From Salinivirgaceae bacterium (GTDB lineage: Bacteria > Bacteroidota > Bacteroidia > Bacteroidales > SZUA-534), in the NCBI GenBank assembly GCA_017645945.1, contig JAGCNL010000016.1:62001-126000 (forward strand): 64,000 bases of DNA. Direction: 5' to 3'. Under the pieces are notes generated by a model, which saw only the letters and a program-made list of their open reading frames with translations, ran no database searches and had not been told where the DNA came from. Both the position numbers and the translations under genes were made by a program. Positions 16,768 through 24,982 of the stretch are shown piece by piece. Each line of letters begins with the position of its first letter. Within the stretch, counting starts at the first letter, position 1.

Positions 16768-17467
16768 TCTCGATTACAAAGTTACAGTCTCGATGTGCGA
16801 CGCCGACGGTCGTTTAAAACTGTTTTCGGCTTTGCAGATGATGCAAGATTGTTCTGAACTTTGGAAAACATCGGAACCTGTTTACGACCAATACTTTACC
16901 GAAAACGGAATGGCTCAACTTCTGGCATCGCGGCAGGTGGAAGTTGTGCGAGTACCGCAATACAAAGAGAATCTGAAAGTTACCACATCGGTTTTCGATA
17001 TTAATCCGATGTTCGGTTTCCGCAATACGTTCATCTACGATGCCAACGGACAGCCTTGCTACAAGAGTTGGAGCACGGGCGCGTTTGTAAAACTCGACAC
17101 TGGCAAACTGAACAAAATCAGCGACGAACTGGTCGCAAATTTCAATCGAGAGCCTAAACTTGAGATGAATTATGCCGACCGCAGAATTATTGTGCCGAAG
17201 ATAAATCCAACGAGTACAGTTAGTTATGTGGTGCAGCGCAACGACATCGACTATAACCGCCATATGAACAACGCCAACTACATTCGTTTGGCGCTCGAGG
17301 CCTTGCCTGATGATTTCGAGGTCCGCAATATGCGCGTTGAGTTTAAAAAACCTGCCAAACTGTCCGACGAACTGATTTTGGAAGTTGTTAATCAGTCCGA
17401 TGACACTATATTTGTTGTGGAGAAATTGGCGGAGCAGATAAGCACAATCATCGAATTGAAAAAATAA
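16760..17467 (+). CDS. Acyl-ACP thioesterase
   Basis: 235 residues forming two hotdog halves, as in FatA/FatB-type thioesterases. The first half has MQDCSELW and LASRQVEVVRVPQ; the second has DIDYNRHMNNANYIRLALEA, where the Asn/His region forms the active site. It should release free fatty acids from acyl carrier protein in the cytoplasm. It begins 8 bp inside aroA and ends 10 bp before aroC, so a lipid enzyme sits inside a shikimate operon. The link is unexplained and may be simple co-expression. Confidence 0.9.
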   Translation: MYSLDYKVTVSMCDADGRLKLFSALQMMQDCSELWKTSEPVYDQYFTENGMAQLLASRQVEVVRVPQYKENLKVTTSVFDINPMFGFRNTFIYDANGQPCYKSWSTGAFVKLDTGKLNKISDELVANFNREPKLEMNYADRRIIVPKINPTSTVSYVVQRNDIDYNRHMNNANYIRLALEALPDDFEVRNMRVEFKKPAKLSDELILEVVNQSDDTIFVVEKLAEQISTIIELKK

Positions 17468-17477
17468 AATATTGATT

Positions 17478-18455
17478 ATGAACACATTTGGTAGAATCTT
17501 CAGAGTGAGCATTTTTGGTGAGTCGCACGGAGCGCAGGTGGGCGTTGTGATTGACGGCTGCCCTGCAGGTATCGCACTGACTGACAGCGATTTCACCGCC
17601 GACTTGCAACGTCGCAAAAGTGGCGCGAAAGGCACCACGCCGCGCATCGAGGCCGACGAGCCTGAGATTGTTTCGGGCGTGTTCGACGGCCACACCACTG
17701 GCACCCCGATAACCATTTTGTTCAAAAACGCCAACACCCATTCGTCTGACTATTCGAACCTTGTGGCGCAGCCCCGTCCTGGTCACGCCGACTTCACAGG
17801 CCGCTGCAAGTACAACGGTTTCAACGATTATCGTGGCGGCGGGCATTTCTCGGCGCGTAACACGGTGGCGATTGTGGCGGCGGGTGTTGTGGCAAAGAAG
17901 GTTCTCGACGGCGTCAGCATCAAATCGACGATTGTTGAAGTTGGCGGTCAAGCCGATATTGAGGCGGCTGTGGCAAAGGCAATGGAGCAGAACGATTCGG
18001 TTGGCGGCATTGTCGATTGCCGTGTGAACGGTCTGCCTGTCGGGCTTGGCGAGCCGTTCTGGGATTCGGCGGAGTCGCTCATCAGCCACGCCGTGTTTGC
18101 CATTCCTGCCGTCAAGGGAATTGAGTTCGGAAGCGGTTTTGCGGCTGCCAAAATGGTTGGCTCACAGCATAATGACGCCATAATTGATGAGCGCGGAACC
18201 ACAGCCACCAACAACGCAGGCGGCATAAACGGCGGAATCACCAATGGCAACGAAATCTATTTCCGCCTTGCGGTGAAACCCACGGCAAGCATCGCCCGCG
18301 AGCAGATGACCTACAATTTTGAGACTCACAAGATTGAACCACTGATAGTTAAAGGCCGCCACGATGCGTGCATCGCGTTGCGAGTGCCGCCAATCGTCGA
18401 GGCAATGACGGCAATTGTGCTGGCGGATTTGAAATTGCTGGCAAAGGATTTATAA
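17478..18455 (+). CDS. aroC: Chorismate synthase
   Basis: 325 residues from ATG at 17478 (MNTFGRIFRVSIFGESHG), an FMN-dependent enzyme that makes chorismate from EPSP. The signatures are SIFGESHGAQVG, HADFTGRCKYNGFNDYRGGG and a matching RHDACIALRVPPIVEAM near the C-terminus. Somewhat shorter than the 350-plus typical length but with both ends of the fold present. The ORF could start two codons earlier at an ATG (MIMN); the later one matches the family. Last gene of the aromatic operon; aroE, aroK and an aromatic aminotransferase are not in the window. Confidence 0.95.
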   Translation: MNTFGRIFRVSIFGESHGAQVGVVIDGCPAGIALTDSDFTADLQRRKSGAKGTTPRIEADEPEIVSGVFDGHTTGTPITILFKNANTHSSDYSNLVAQPRPGHADFTGRCKYNGFNDYRGGGHFSARNTVAIVAAGVVAKKVLDGVSIKSTIVEVGGQADIEAAVAKAMEQNDSVGGIVDCRVNGLPVGLGEPFWDSAESLISHAVFAIPAVKGIEFGSGFAAAKMVGSQHNDAIIDERGTTATNNAGGINGGITNGNEIYFRLAVKPTASIAREQMTYNFETHKIEPLIVKGRHDACIALRVPPIVEAMTAIVLADLKLLAKDL

Positions 18456-18495
18456 GTATTTGTGTTAGCGCTCCCCGATTTTTTTATAGCATAGT

Positions 18496-18527
18496 CTTGC
18501 ACTTTGCTCTAAAAATCGCCACATTTG
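18496..18527 (+). promoter_or_regulatory. Possible promoter for the Rpn-family gene
   Basis: CTTG (18496-18499) and CACATTTG (18520-18527) are separated by 20 bp, each one mismatch from the Bacteroidetes -33/-7 consensus. The gene's ATG lies 16 bp further on. Confidence 0.3.
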
Positions 18528-18542
18528 CAAAAATCTGTCGAT

Positions 18543-19532
18543 ATGGCAAAGGTTTACAATCCGATATATGACAGTGTTTTCAAACACTTGATGACCGACA
18601 AAAAGGCCGCCAAAGTGTTATTGGGCAATCTTTTGCAAAAACATATCGATGATTTGACACTCAAAAACAATGAGTATACAGTAGTTTCACAAGATGGTGT
18701 AAAAATTGTCCGTCTCGATTTTGCTGCAACAATCATTGGTGAAAATGGTGATAAAGAGTTAGCAACCATTGAATTGCAGAAAGCATTTGACCCAGAAGAA
18801 GTAGTGCGTTTTCGCAAATATTTGGGTGCGCAATATCAAAGCGATGAAAATACCATTGCTGAAATAAAAAAACATCGTAATGGTGAGAAATACACAGTTT
18901 TAAAACCAATCCACATCTATGCTATATACATTTTAGGACACAGTTTGGGGGCAGGATGGGAGTTTTCTGTAATGAAATCGAAATACATATTTGTGGATGA
19001 TGAAGGGAAAAAACTTGAAATACCGAAACATAATGAATTTACCGATGGTTTGATACACGATGTGATAATAGTTCAGATACCTCACTTGTCGCAAAAACCT
19101 AAAAATCATTTAGAAAGCCTTTTAAGTATATTTGACCAAACGCAAATAATCGACCCTAAAAATCCTGTTTTCATTAATTTGGATGAGAATAAGGATATGT
19201 CAGACGATTATCAAACTTTAGTCAAAAATTTATTGATAGCCACATCAGATGAAGATGTTCGAGGACAAGTTGATTTTGAACGCGAAATGGACCGTAAATT
19301 TGCTCGCGACCGTTACGAAAAAGCAGTTTTGAAAGATGCCCTTGATGATGCACAAGTTGAATTGACAAAAAAACAGCAAAAACTTGAGGAACAGCAAAAT
19401 ATGCTGGCGACAAAAGACAGTCAGTTGGCAACATCAATAAAACTATTGGCTTCGGTAGGCGTTACAATTGAACAAATTGCAGAGAAATTGAATATTTCCG
19501 TTAATGATGTTAAATGTTTGATAAATAATTAA
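18543..19532 (+). CDS. Rpn family PD-(D/E)XK nuclease (recombination-promoting / transposase-like)
   Basis: 329 residues from the ATG at 18543 (MAKVYNPIYDSVFKHLM); the open frame begins six codons earlier. The nuclease core is visible as RLDFAATI then ATIELQKAF (about 60-85), giving the D...ExQK pattern, followed by RFRKYLGAQYQ. A long central region follows. Toward the C-terminus there is a coiled coil (about 255-305, rich in Gln/Lys) and a small HTH-like end (VTIEQIAEKLNISVNDVKCL). Rpn proteins cut DNA and promote recA-independent recombination; in Bacteroidetes such genes are multi-copy and mobile-like. It stands between the aro operon and an inverted-repeat element. Confidence 0.88.
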   Translation: MAKVYNPIYDSVFKHLMTDKKAAKVLLGNLLQKHIDDLTLKNNEYTVVSQDGVKIVRLDFAATIIGENGDKELATIELQKAFDPEEVVRFRKYLGAQYQSDENTIAEIKKHRNGEKYTVLKPIHIYAIYILGHSLGAGWEFSVMKSKYIFVDDEGKKLEIPKHNEFTDGLIHDVIIVQIPHLSQKPKNHLESLLSIFDQTQIIDPKNPVFINLDENKDMSDDYQTLVKNLLIATSDEDVRGQVDFEREMDRKFARDRYEKAVLKDALDDAQVELTKKQQKLEEQQNMLATKDSQLATSIKLLASVGVTIEQIAEKLNISVNDVKCLINN

Positions 19533-19650
19533 ATATAACAAAATGTATTTAACCAATTGTTAAACTCTTAATTTAACTGCCTATGATATAAACAGGATTT
19601 AGCATAAAAAACATTATCAACATATTAAAGCATTATGGCTTTTTCTTTCT

Positions 19651-19768
19651 AATCGAAAAAAATTTGGCGATTTTATTAGGAACAGGAAGAAATGAGTTAG
19701 TAGGTGCGCTTTGGCGTGCACTTGACTTATTTCGTATGTTCCAGGTTACGCCAAATTTACCTTCGATT
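19651..19768 (+). repeat. 118-bp element bounded by a 19/20-bp inverted repeat
   Basis: The left arm AATCGAAAAAAATTTGGCG (19651-19669) is mirrored by CGCCAAATTTACCTTCGATT (19749-19768) with few mismatches. Inside, GTGCGC and GTGCAC can form a small wobble-containing hairpin. Short ORFs overlap it on both strands but look non-genic. It may be a MITE-like non-autonomous element or a structured RNA. It is the only structure seen in the 371-bp gap 19533-19903. Confidence 0.55.
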
Positions 19769-19903
19769 AGCGGGAGACAGTTAAGTTTCACGCTTTTTTT
19801 ATATCTGTTGGAGAAGAAAGAAAGATACGACGATAGTTGTAGCATATCGTCTTTGATTTTGAAGTTTAATTAATTTATTATCAAATCTTTAATAATTATC
19901 AAT

Positions 19904-20098
19904 ATGAATAGAATCAAAAAAATACAAATTGGTATTATAAGTGCAATCGTTACGCTTTATCTAATTGCATGCATTTGGACTATGTCTAAAATTAACGACT
20001 CCGTTAACTTAATGGTATATTCAATGTCGTTCCTAAATCTATTGATAGGAATTGTTGCTGCACTTGCCAACTCTCGAGTATTTAAAAAAGGTGAATGA
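19904..20098 (+). CDS. Small two-TM membrane protein, unknown
   Basis: 64 residues. A basic start (MNRIKKIQ), a first hydrophobic helix (about 9-27), a short polar turn (SKINDSVN) and a second helix (about 35-53) with a positive tail (RVFKKGE). It ends 31 bp before the start of the T9SS-cargo gene, so the two may be co-transcribed. No family recognised. Confidence 0.55.
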   Translation: MNRIKKIQIGIISAIVTLYLIACIWTMSKINDSVNLMVYSMSFLNLLIGIVAALANSRVFKKGE

Positions 20099-20129
20099 TT
20101 AAATGATTATAAATCAAAAAAATAATAAT

Positions 20130-21257
20130 ATGAAAAAGTTGTTTATCTATTTAAGCCTGCCGCTGTTGATTGCGGCAAACCAAACAGTTGCGCAAACGCA
20201 GCAAAGTGTTGTCAATGAAATATTGGCAAAAACGGAGTACAAAAATGTATATGGATTTCTAAATGCAATAGCAGTACCTGATAATACAATTTTGTCTTCG
20301 GATTTGTTTAAAGATGAGAGTGTTAAGTTGCAACAATATTTAAACAAGGCCAAAATTAAATACGCTCCTGTTGAATGGCGTTTACGCTGTTTTTTAAGTG
20401 AACCTAATACCAGAACAGATGATACGCTTTATTGTTGTTACGAATCAATAAGTCTTACTCCATGGTGTTTTGATTATTTCAATAATCTTGACGAAGTTGT
20501 TGGAAACGGTTTTCTTTTAGATAATCAATCGTTACTCCTGTTAAGTGAACAGAAAGGAATTACTGGTAGTGCTGGAGGAAAAGATGTTGTTTTGTCAGAT
20601 GAAAAAAAGGCGGAAATAGAGTTTTTCCAAATATTATTCTGCAGAGAAGATACCAGTATAATGTTTGGGGGCTCTAAAATATACATAGAGTACAACAATG
20701 CTCATGCCAATCTAAAAGAAGAGTTGATAGACAATGATTTGCAAGGGCGAATGCTTGTAACAAACTTGTCGAAAACAGATTCGGCTTTCTATTCAATAAA
20801 TGGCGGCACCACATGGCAGGAATTGCCTCTGTATGTTTTGTTTGACAAAGCAACAGACATAACCATAAAGAACTACTACAAAGGCTGTTCTGATAGTGTT
20901 ACGTTTGTTAAAGACAGCGCCACCGAAATGCCCCGCATTCATGATACCGTTGTTGAGTATGTGAAGGACACAATTTATATTACAAAAACCGATACAGTTT
21001 ACATTGAGAAGACACCCGACAAGACTGCAATAAACGCCAAGCAAGTTAATTTGAATGTATGGCCGAATCCAGCAACAACATTTGTGAATGCCGAGGCTGA
21101 AGAACCTTTCTCATATACGCTGCTTAACAATGCGGGAGTTGTTCTAAAGAAAGAGTCTGGCGAACCGTCATACACAATCAGCATGAGTGAATATCCTGAT
21201 GGTGTTTACTATATCACCACATCAGACGGAGCAATACATAAGATTGTAAAAGAATAA
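20130..21257 (+). CDS. Secreted protein with type IX secretion C-terminal sorting domain
   Basis: 375 residues from the ATG at 20130 (MKKLFIYLSLPLLIAANQ), giving a clean Sec signal peptide with cleavage near VAQT; the longer in-frame start at 20103 would bury the signal. The middle (about 25-285) is not a family I recognise. A spacer with repeated DTVxxYVKDT/ITKTDTVYIEKT-like units (about 268-300) precedes a roughly 75-residue tail with NVWPNPA...FVNAEA, GVVLKK and PDGVYYITTSDG. This tail matches the Por/T9SS type A sorting domain, so export through the type IX system and surface attachment or release is expected. Confidence 0.8.
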   Translation: MKKLFIYLSLPLLIAANQTVAQTQQSVVNEILAKTEYKNVYGFLNAIAVPDNTILSSDLFKDESVKLQQYLNKAKIKYAPVEWRLRCFLSEPNTRTDDTLYCCYESISLTPWCFDYFNNLDEVVGNGFLLDNQSLLLLSEQKGITGSAGGKDVVLSDEKKAEIEFFQILFCREDTSIMFGGSKIYIEYNNAHANLKEELIDNDLQGRMLVTNLSKTDSAFYSINGGTTWQELPLYVLFDKATDITIKNYYKGCSDSVTFVKDSATEMPRIHDTVVEYVKDTIYITKTDTVYIEKTPDKTAINAKQVNLNVWPNPATTFVNAEAEEPFSYTLLNNAGVVLKKESGEPSYTISMSEYPDGVYYITTSDGAIHKIVKE

Positions 21258-21286
21258 CTTGATTTACAGACGATTATTTAAAAAAA

Positions 21287-21328
21287 ACGCAAGGTTTTAG
21301 TCAACATACTAAAGCCTTGCGTTTTTTT
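21287..21328 (+). terminator. Strong intrinsic terminator after the T9SS-cargo gene
   Basis: ACGCAAGG...CCTTGCGT forms a stem extended by TTT/AAA pairing, followed by seven T. An A-run precedes it, so it may work in both directions. Confidence 0.85.
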
Positions 21329-21386
21329 GTTCAATAATTTAGATTTGCGGCCTAATTATCGAAATGGTTGTATAACATAGTCCGTT

Positions 21387-22388
21387 ATGGCAAAAGCACA
21401 ACAACGTCAGGCGTTGCACAAATTCACATCGATGGCGGTGCTAATCGACGGAGAAAACGTAGATAAACAGAAGATTGAACCGATTCTTGCCAAAATCAGC
21501 CAATTCGGAACCATAACTACCAAACGCGTGTATGGCGACTGGTCACAGGATAAACTGAAACTTTGGAACGATACAGTCTCTGTTTGTGCCTTGCGCACAA
21601 TGCACCACTATGTCCACAGCAAGCAGAAGAACACAACAGACATAGCCATGGTGATTGACGCCATGGACTTGCTTCACACTGGCCGTTACGATGCTTTTGT
21701 GATTGTGTCGAGCGACGGCGATTTCAGTAATCTTGCCGTCAGAATCCGAAATGAAGGCAAGTTTGTCATCGGTGTTGGGCAACGAAAAACCAACTATAAC
21801 TTCATCACAATCTGTGACATATTCATCAATCAGGACAAACTTTCGACTTTGTCGTGCAGCGTCAACATCGATAAGATGAAGAACACGATGAACGTGCTGA
21901 ACTCGAAAATCGCCGAGAAAAACACCGCCCTGCAGGAACAGCGCAAAAAAATGACCGAAAAGAACAAGGCTTTCGCCGAACTGAAGAAGGAACTTTCGGA
22001 CGTGAAAAAGGAACTGCGCACTATGACCAACAGCAAGACCAAACTCGAAAAACAGTTTGATAAACTGCAGAAAAGCAACGTCACGCTCAAAAAGAAGGTC
22101 GAAGCGTCGAAGTCGCGTTTGAGAAGCAAGGCGGCTAAAAAGTTCACCGACATGCTTCAGAAAGCCATTGACGGTGAAGAAATTGCGCCAAACAAATATC
22201 CGCTCGATGTTATCGGCAAGAAAATCAGGATTGAAAACCCCGAATTCCGCCCTTACGACTATGGTTTCCCAACTTTGTCGAAACTGATAGGTTCAGTGTC
22301 TGGCGTTGAAATACTGACCGAACAAAACCGTCTTGTTTTCTCTTTTGTTGATGAGAAGATTGATGAAACGATTGTCGGGACAAATTAA
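21387..22388 (+). CDS. NYN-domain protein with coiled coil and OST-HTH/LOTUS-like end
   Basis: 333 residues. Residues about 12-150 form an NYN/LabA-type PIN nuclease-like domain with acidic residues in AVLIDGENVDK, DIAMVIDAMDLL and IVSSDGDFSNLAVRIRNEG, the usual metal-site positions. A long Lys/Glu-rich coiled coil follows (about 165-255). The C-terminal roughly 75 residues (FTDMLQKAIDGEEIA to NRLVFSF) look like an OST-HTH/LOTUS RNA-binding domain. NYN-LOTUS proteins are predicted RNA-processing or RNA-decay enzymes. It is a single gene just before the polysaccharide locus; no functional tie to it is evident. Confidence 0.85.
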   Translation: MAKAQQRQALHKFTSMAVLIDGENVDKQKIEPILAKISQFGTITTKRVYGDWSQDKLKLWNDTVSVCALRTMHHYVHSKQKNTTDIAMVIDAMDLLHTGRYDAFVIVSSDGDFSNLAVRIRNEGKFVIGVGQRKTNYNFITICDIFINQDKLSTLSCSVNIDKMKNTMNVLNSKIAEKNTALQEQRKKMTEKNKAFAELKKELSDVKKELRTMTNSKTKLEKQFDKLQKSNVTLKKKVEASKSRLRSKAAKKFTDMLQKAIDGEEIAPNKYPLDVIGKKIRIENPEFRPYDYGFPTLSKLIGSVSGVEILTEQNRLVFSFVDEKIDETIVGTN

Positions 22389-22590
22389 TTGTTTGTCCCA
22401 TTGAATTTTATTCGCTGATGCCGCAAAGTCGGCCAACTCATTCGTTGGGCAAGCCACTATTTTTTACCGCAAATTAAGCCCTGTTGCTCAAAAACAAATT
22501 CCAAAATTGAGAATATAGTGCTAATATTGCGTTTTGTATAATGAATAGAAGGCATGTCGGACTATGCTGAATTAGATTGCTGATAATCAG

Positions 22591-22598
22591 TATCTTTG
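22591..22598 (+). promoter_or_regulatory. -7 box of the polysaccharide locus
   Basis: TATCTTTG matches TAnnTTTG and lies 65 bp upstream of the upxY ATG. No TTTG stands at the -33 distance. The predicted leader contains a short hairpin (GCCAC 22631-22635 with GTGGC 22644-22648). No inverted repeats flanking the promoter were found, so no phase-variable switch is evident. The 274-bp gap 22389-22662 holds nothing else I can support. Confidence 0.5.
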
Positions 22599-22662
22599 CA
22601 AGATTTAATCCGATGTGGTCGTGAAGTGAAGCCACACCCGACAGTGGCGAAGCCGTGTAGAT

Positions 22663-23160
22663 ATGGTAAATTGGTACGTGCTGAAAACAAAGCCTCGGCA
22701 AGAGAAAGCCGTCCGTACGGTGCTGCAGGCAATGGGCATTGAGCACTTTCTGCCCACCACAACCGATTTTCATTACTACGGTCACGGACGTAAGAAGAAG
22801 ATAGAAACGCCCGTTCTGCCGTCGATGGTTTTCGTCCACATTGAAGCCGACGACCGTTTTGCCGTGTCGAACAACATGAAGTACGATGTGCACTACCTTG
22901 TCGACCGCAATACCAACTCGAGTATGATTGTGAGCGACAAGCAGATGCAGGATTTCATGCGGGTCTGCAATGCTCCCGAAGTTAAACTTGAGTGCGTTGA
23001 CGTGGCAATCGGTGACAGAGTAACCATTCACGGCGGCCAATTTGATGGTTTACAGGGAATTGTCAATCGCGCCAATGGCAAAAAACACTTCTATATTGTA
23101 CTCGATGGACTTGCAAGCATCTCTGTTGATTTGCCTGTCGACCAACTTGAAATTGAATGA
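22663..23160 (+). CDS. UpxY family transcription antiterminator (NusG-like)
   Basis: 165 residues. The N-terminal NGN domain (about 3-100) opens with WYVLKTKPRQEKAV, the usual start of NusG/RfaH paralogues. A C-terminal KOW-like part follows (about 110-165, AIGDRVTIHGGQFDGLQG). In Bacteroides, UpxY proteins bind the elongating polymerase in the leader of their own capsule operon and prevent premature termination. It is the first gene of the locus here and should act locally on the 40-kb downstream unit. I see no UpxZ partner that I can name. Confidence 0.92.
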   Translation: MVNWYVLKTKPRQEKAVRTVLQAMGIEHFLPTTTDFHYYGHGRKKKIETPVLPSMVFVHIEADDRFAVSNNMKYDVHYLVDRNTNSSMIVSDKQMQDFMRVCNAPEVKLECVDVAIGDRVTIHGGQFDGLQGIVNRANGKKHFYIVLDGLASISVDLPVDQLEIE

Positions 23161-23210
23161 CGAAAAAGTTGAGAAGTTAAGATGTTTAGAAGTTGAAAAA
23201 CTTATAACTA

Positions 23211-23244
23211 AATAACTTACAACTTAAAACTAATAACTTACAAC
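23211..23244 (+). repeat. 13-bp direct repeat in a low-complexity gap
   Basis: AATAACTTACAAC occurs at 23211-23223 and 23232-23244 (21-bp period) in an AC/TA-rich gap between upxY and the aminotransferase. It resembles the simple intergenic repeats in the aro operon. Confidence 0.5.
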
Positions 23245-23252
23245 CCAACAAG

Positions 23253-24539
23253 ATGTTTCAGAATACCAAAAACATAAAAACATTCGAGAAGAAGGTTTGG
23301 CTGTCATCGCCCACAATGCATGGCGACGAGCAGAAATGGGTGAACGATGCCTTTGTAAAGAATTGGATAACCACCGCTGGCGAGAATATCAACGAGGTGG
23401 AAAAGATTGTCGCAGAGCGTATTGGCGTTAAATATGCAGTAGCACTTTCTTGCGGAACGGCCGCGCTTCATTTGGCGACAAAACTCGCAGGCGAAAAACT
23501 CTATGGTCAGGCAAAGCCAAACTGCGGCACACTGCAAGGCCACAAGGTGTTTTGCTCTGATATGACTTTCGACGCTACAATCAATCCTGTCGCTTACGAA
23601 GATGGTGAGGCTGTCTTTATTGATACAGAGCCTGATACGTGGAATATGTGCCCGAAAGTGCTTGAAAAAGCCTTTGAGATATATCCCGATGTCAGACTTG
23701 TTGTGGTGGCTCATCTTTATGGTATCCCAGGAAAGATTGATGAGATTCGCGAAATCTGCAACTGCCACGGTGCACTCATTGTTGAAGATGCCGCAGAATC
23801 ATTCGGTGCTACCTATAAGAGTAAAGAAACTGGTGGCTTTGGCGATTTTGGCGCAATCAGTTTCAATGGCAATAAGATAATCACAGGCTCATCAGGCGGT
23901 ATGTTCCTGACAAACAGCAAAGAAGATGCCGACAAGGTGCGCAAATGGTCAACCCAATCGCGTGAGGCTGCACCCTGGTATCAGCACGAGGAAATCGGCT
24001 ATAATTACCGAATGTCGAACATAATTGCAGGTATTGTTCGCGGCCAGATGAACTATCTCGACGAGCATATCGCGCAGAAACGTGCCATCTACGAGCGTTA
24101 TAAGAAAGGCTTTGAAGGACTGCCAGTTACAATGAATCCATTTGATTCGGCAAACAGCGTTCCGAATTATTGGCTCAGTTGTATGCTTATCAAGCCCGAA
24201 GCAATGTGCCGCCAAGTCCGCAGTGAGAATGAGCCAATGTACATTGCCGAGAAAGGCAAAACTTGTCCGACGGAAATCCTTGAAGCATTGGCTATATTCA
24301 ATGCCGAAGGCCGCCCAATCTGGAAGCCGATGCATATGCAGCCAATCTACCGAATGAACCCGTTTGTTACAGCCAACGGCAACGGCCGCGGTCAGTCGAA
24401 CGCCTATATCGATTGTGGTGCGGCAAACGATGTCGGTGCCGATATTTTTGCACGCGGCCTATGTCTGCCATCGGACAATAAGATGACTTCTGAACAGCAA
24501 GATGTTGTGATTGAGATTGTTAGAAGGTGTTTTGAGTGA
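23253..24539 (+). CDS. DegT/DnrJ/EryC1 family sugar aminotransferase
   Basis: 428 residues of PLP-dependent, fold type I nucleotide-sugar aminotransferase. The cofactor lysine is in SFNGNKIITGSSGG (about residue 209). ALSCGTAALHLATKLAG is the phosphate-binding stretch, and HEEIGYNYRMSNI is the family's substrate-loop motif. It should put an amino group on a 4-keto (or 3-keto) nucleotide sugar, as in PglE-type bacillosamine synthesis. The exact sugar cannot be told, and the matching dehydratase is not adjacent. It follows upxY and precedes a toxin-like island and then the initiating transferase, so it may make the first sugar of the repeat unit. Confidence 0.88.
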   Translation: MFQNTKNIKTFEKKVWLSSPTMHGDEQKWVNDAFVKNWITTAGENINEVEKIVAERIGVKYAVALSCGTAALHLATKLAGEKLYGQAKPNCGTLQGHKVFCSDMTFDATINPVAYEDGEAVFIDTEPDTWNMCPKVLEKAFEIYPDVRLVVVAHLYGIPGKIDEIREICNCHGALIVEDAAESFGATYKSKETGGFGDFGAISFNGNKIITGSSGGMFLTNSKEDADKVRKWSTQSREAAPWYQHEEIGYNYRMSNIIAGIVRGQMNYLDEHIAQKRAIYERYKKGFEGLPVTMNPFDSANSVPNYWLSCMLIKPEAMCRQVRSENEPMYIAEKGKTCPTEILEALAIFNAEGRPIWKPMHMQPIYRMNPFVTANGNGRGQSNAYIDCGAANDVGADIFARGLCLPSDNKMTSEQQDVVIEIVRRCFE

Positions 24540-24558
24540 TAGTTTATTCGATAACAAT

Positions 24559-24738
24559 ATGAAATCTGAAATAGGAAGGGAGAACGTAGGAAAATACCTA
24601 AGGTTTCTTGCTGAAGAAGGTTGGTCGGAACTGATTGATGAACGTTGGAAAAAAGAAGTTTTGTTATCGTTGAAAAAGCAGTTTCATGAAATGACTGATG
24701 CTGAGTGGGAAACAGTAGAAAGTATTGTTTTTGCGTAA
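24559..24738 (+). CDS. Small protein, unknown
   Basis: 59 residues from the ATG at 24559 (MKSEIGRENVGKYLRF); an open frame extends into the aminotransferase gene, but that start is unlikely. Acidic, helical and without a TM segment or export signal. It ends one base before the DUF3791 gene's ATG, so it belongs to the small-gene island. It could be another antitoxin-like component. Not recognised. Confidence 0.5.
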   Translation: MKSEIGRENVGKYLRFLAEEGWSELIDERWKKEVLLSLKKQFHEMTDAEWETVESIVFA

Positions 24739-24739
24739 T

Positions 24740-24982
24740 ATGGAGGAACTTCGAGAATTGTCGGACTCTCAAGTGCTGATGGGTTTTGTGGCATCTTGCA
24801 TCGAAGATGTGGCTCATCGTCTTGGAATAGATTATTCTGATGTTTATCGAAGAATGGACGCTGTTGGAATGATAGAGAATTATCTGATACCATTTTACAG
24901 CACACTGCATACAGAAAGCAGAGAAAATCTGACTGATAGTTTGATAGATTTATTGCAACGACGGGAGAACGCGAATGATTAG
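24740..24982 (+). CDS. DUF3791 family protein (predicted antitoxin-like partner)
   Basis: 80 residues. LGIDYSDVYRRMDAVGMIENYLIPFYSTLHTES has the layout and the LHT signature of DUF3791 proteins. These small helical proteins are usually found next to DUF3990 genes. The stop overlaps the start of the DUF3990-like gene by 8 bp. A toxin-antitoxin role is inferred from this pairing and not demonstrated. Confidence 0.72.
   Translation: MEELRELSDSQVLMGFVASCIEDVAHRLGIDYSDVYRRMDAVGMIENYLIPFYSTLHTESRENLTDSLIDLLQRRENAND

Noticed and set aside
19633..19873. Short open frames on both strands across the inverted-repeat element
   Set aside because: They exist because the element lacks stops in those frames; there is no conserved motif, and they mirror each other.
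22389..22662. Invertible (phase-variable) promoter before upxY, as in Bacteroides capsule loci
   Set aside because: I looked for paired inverted repeats flanking the -7 box and found only a 5-bp hairpin in the leader; no recombinase gene is adjacent.
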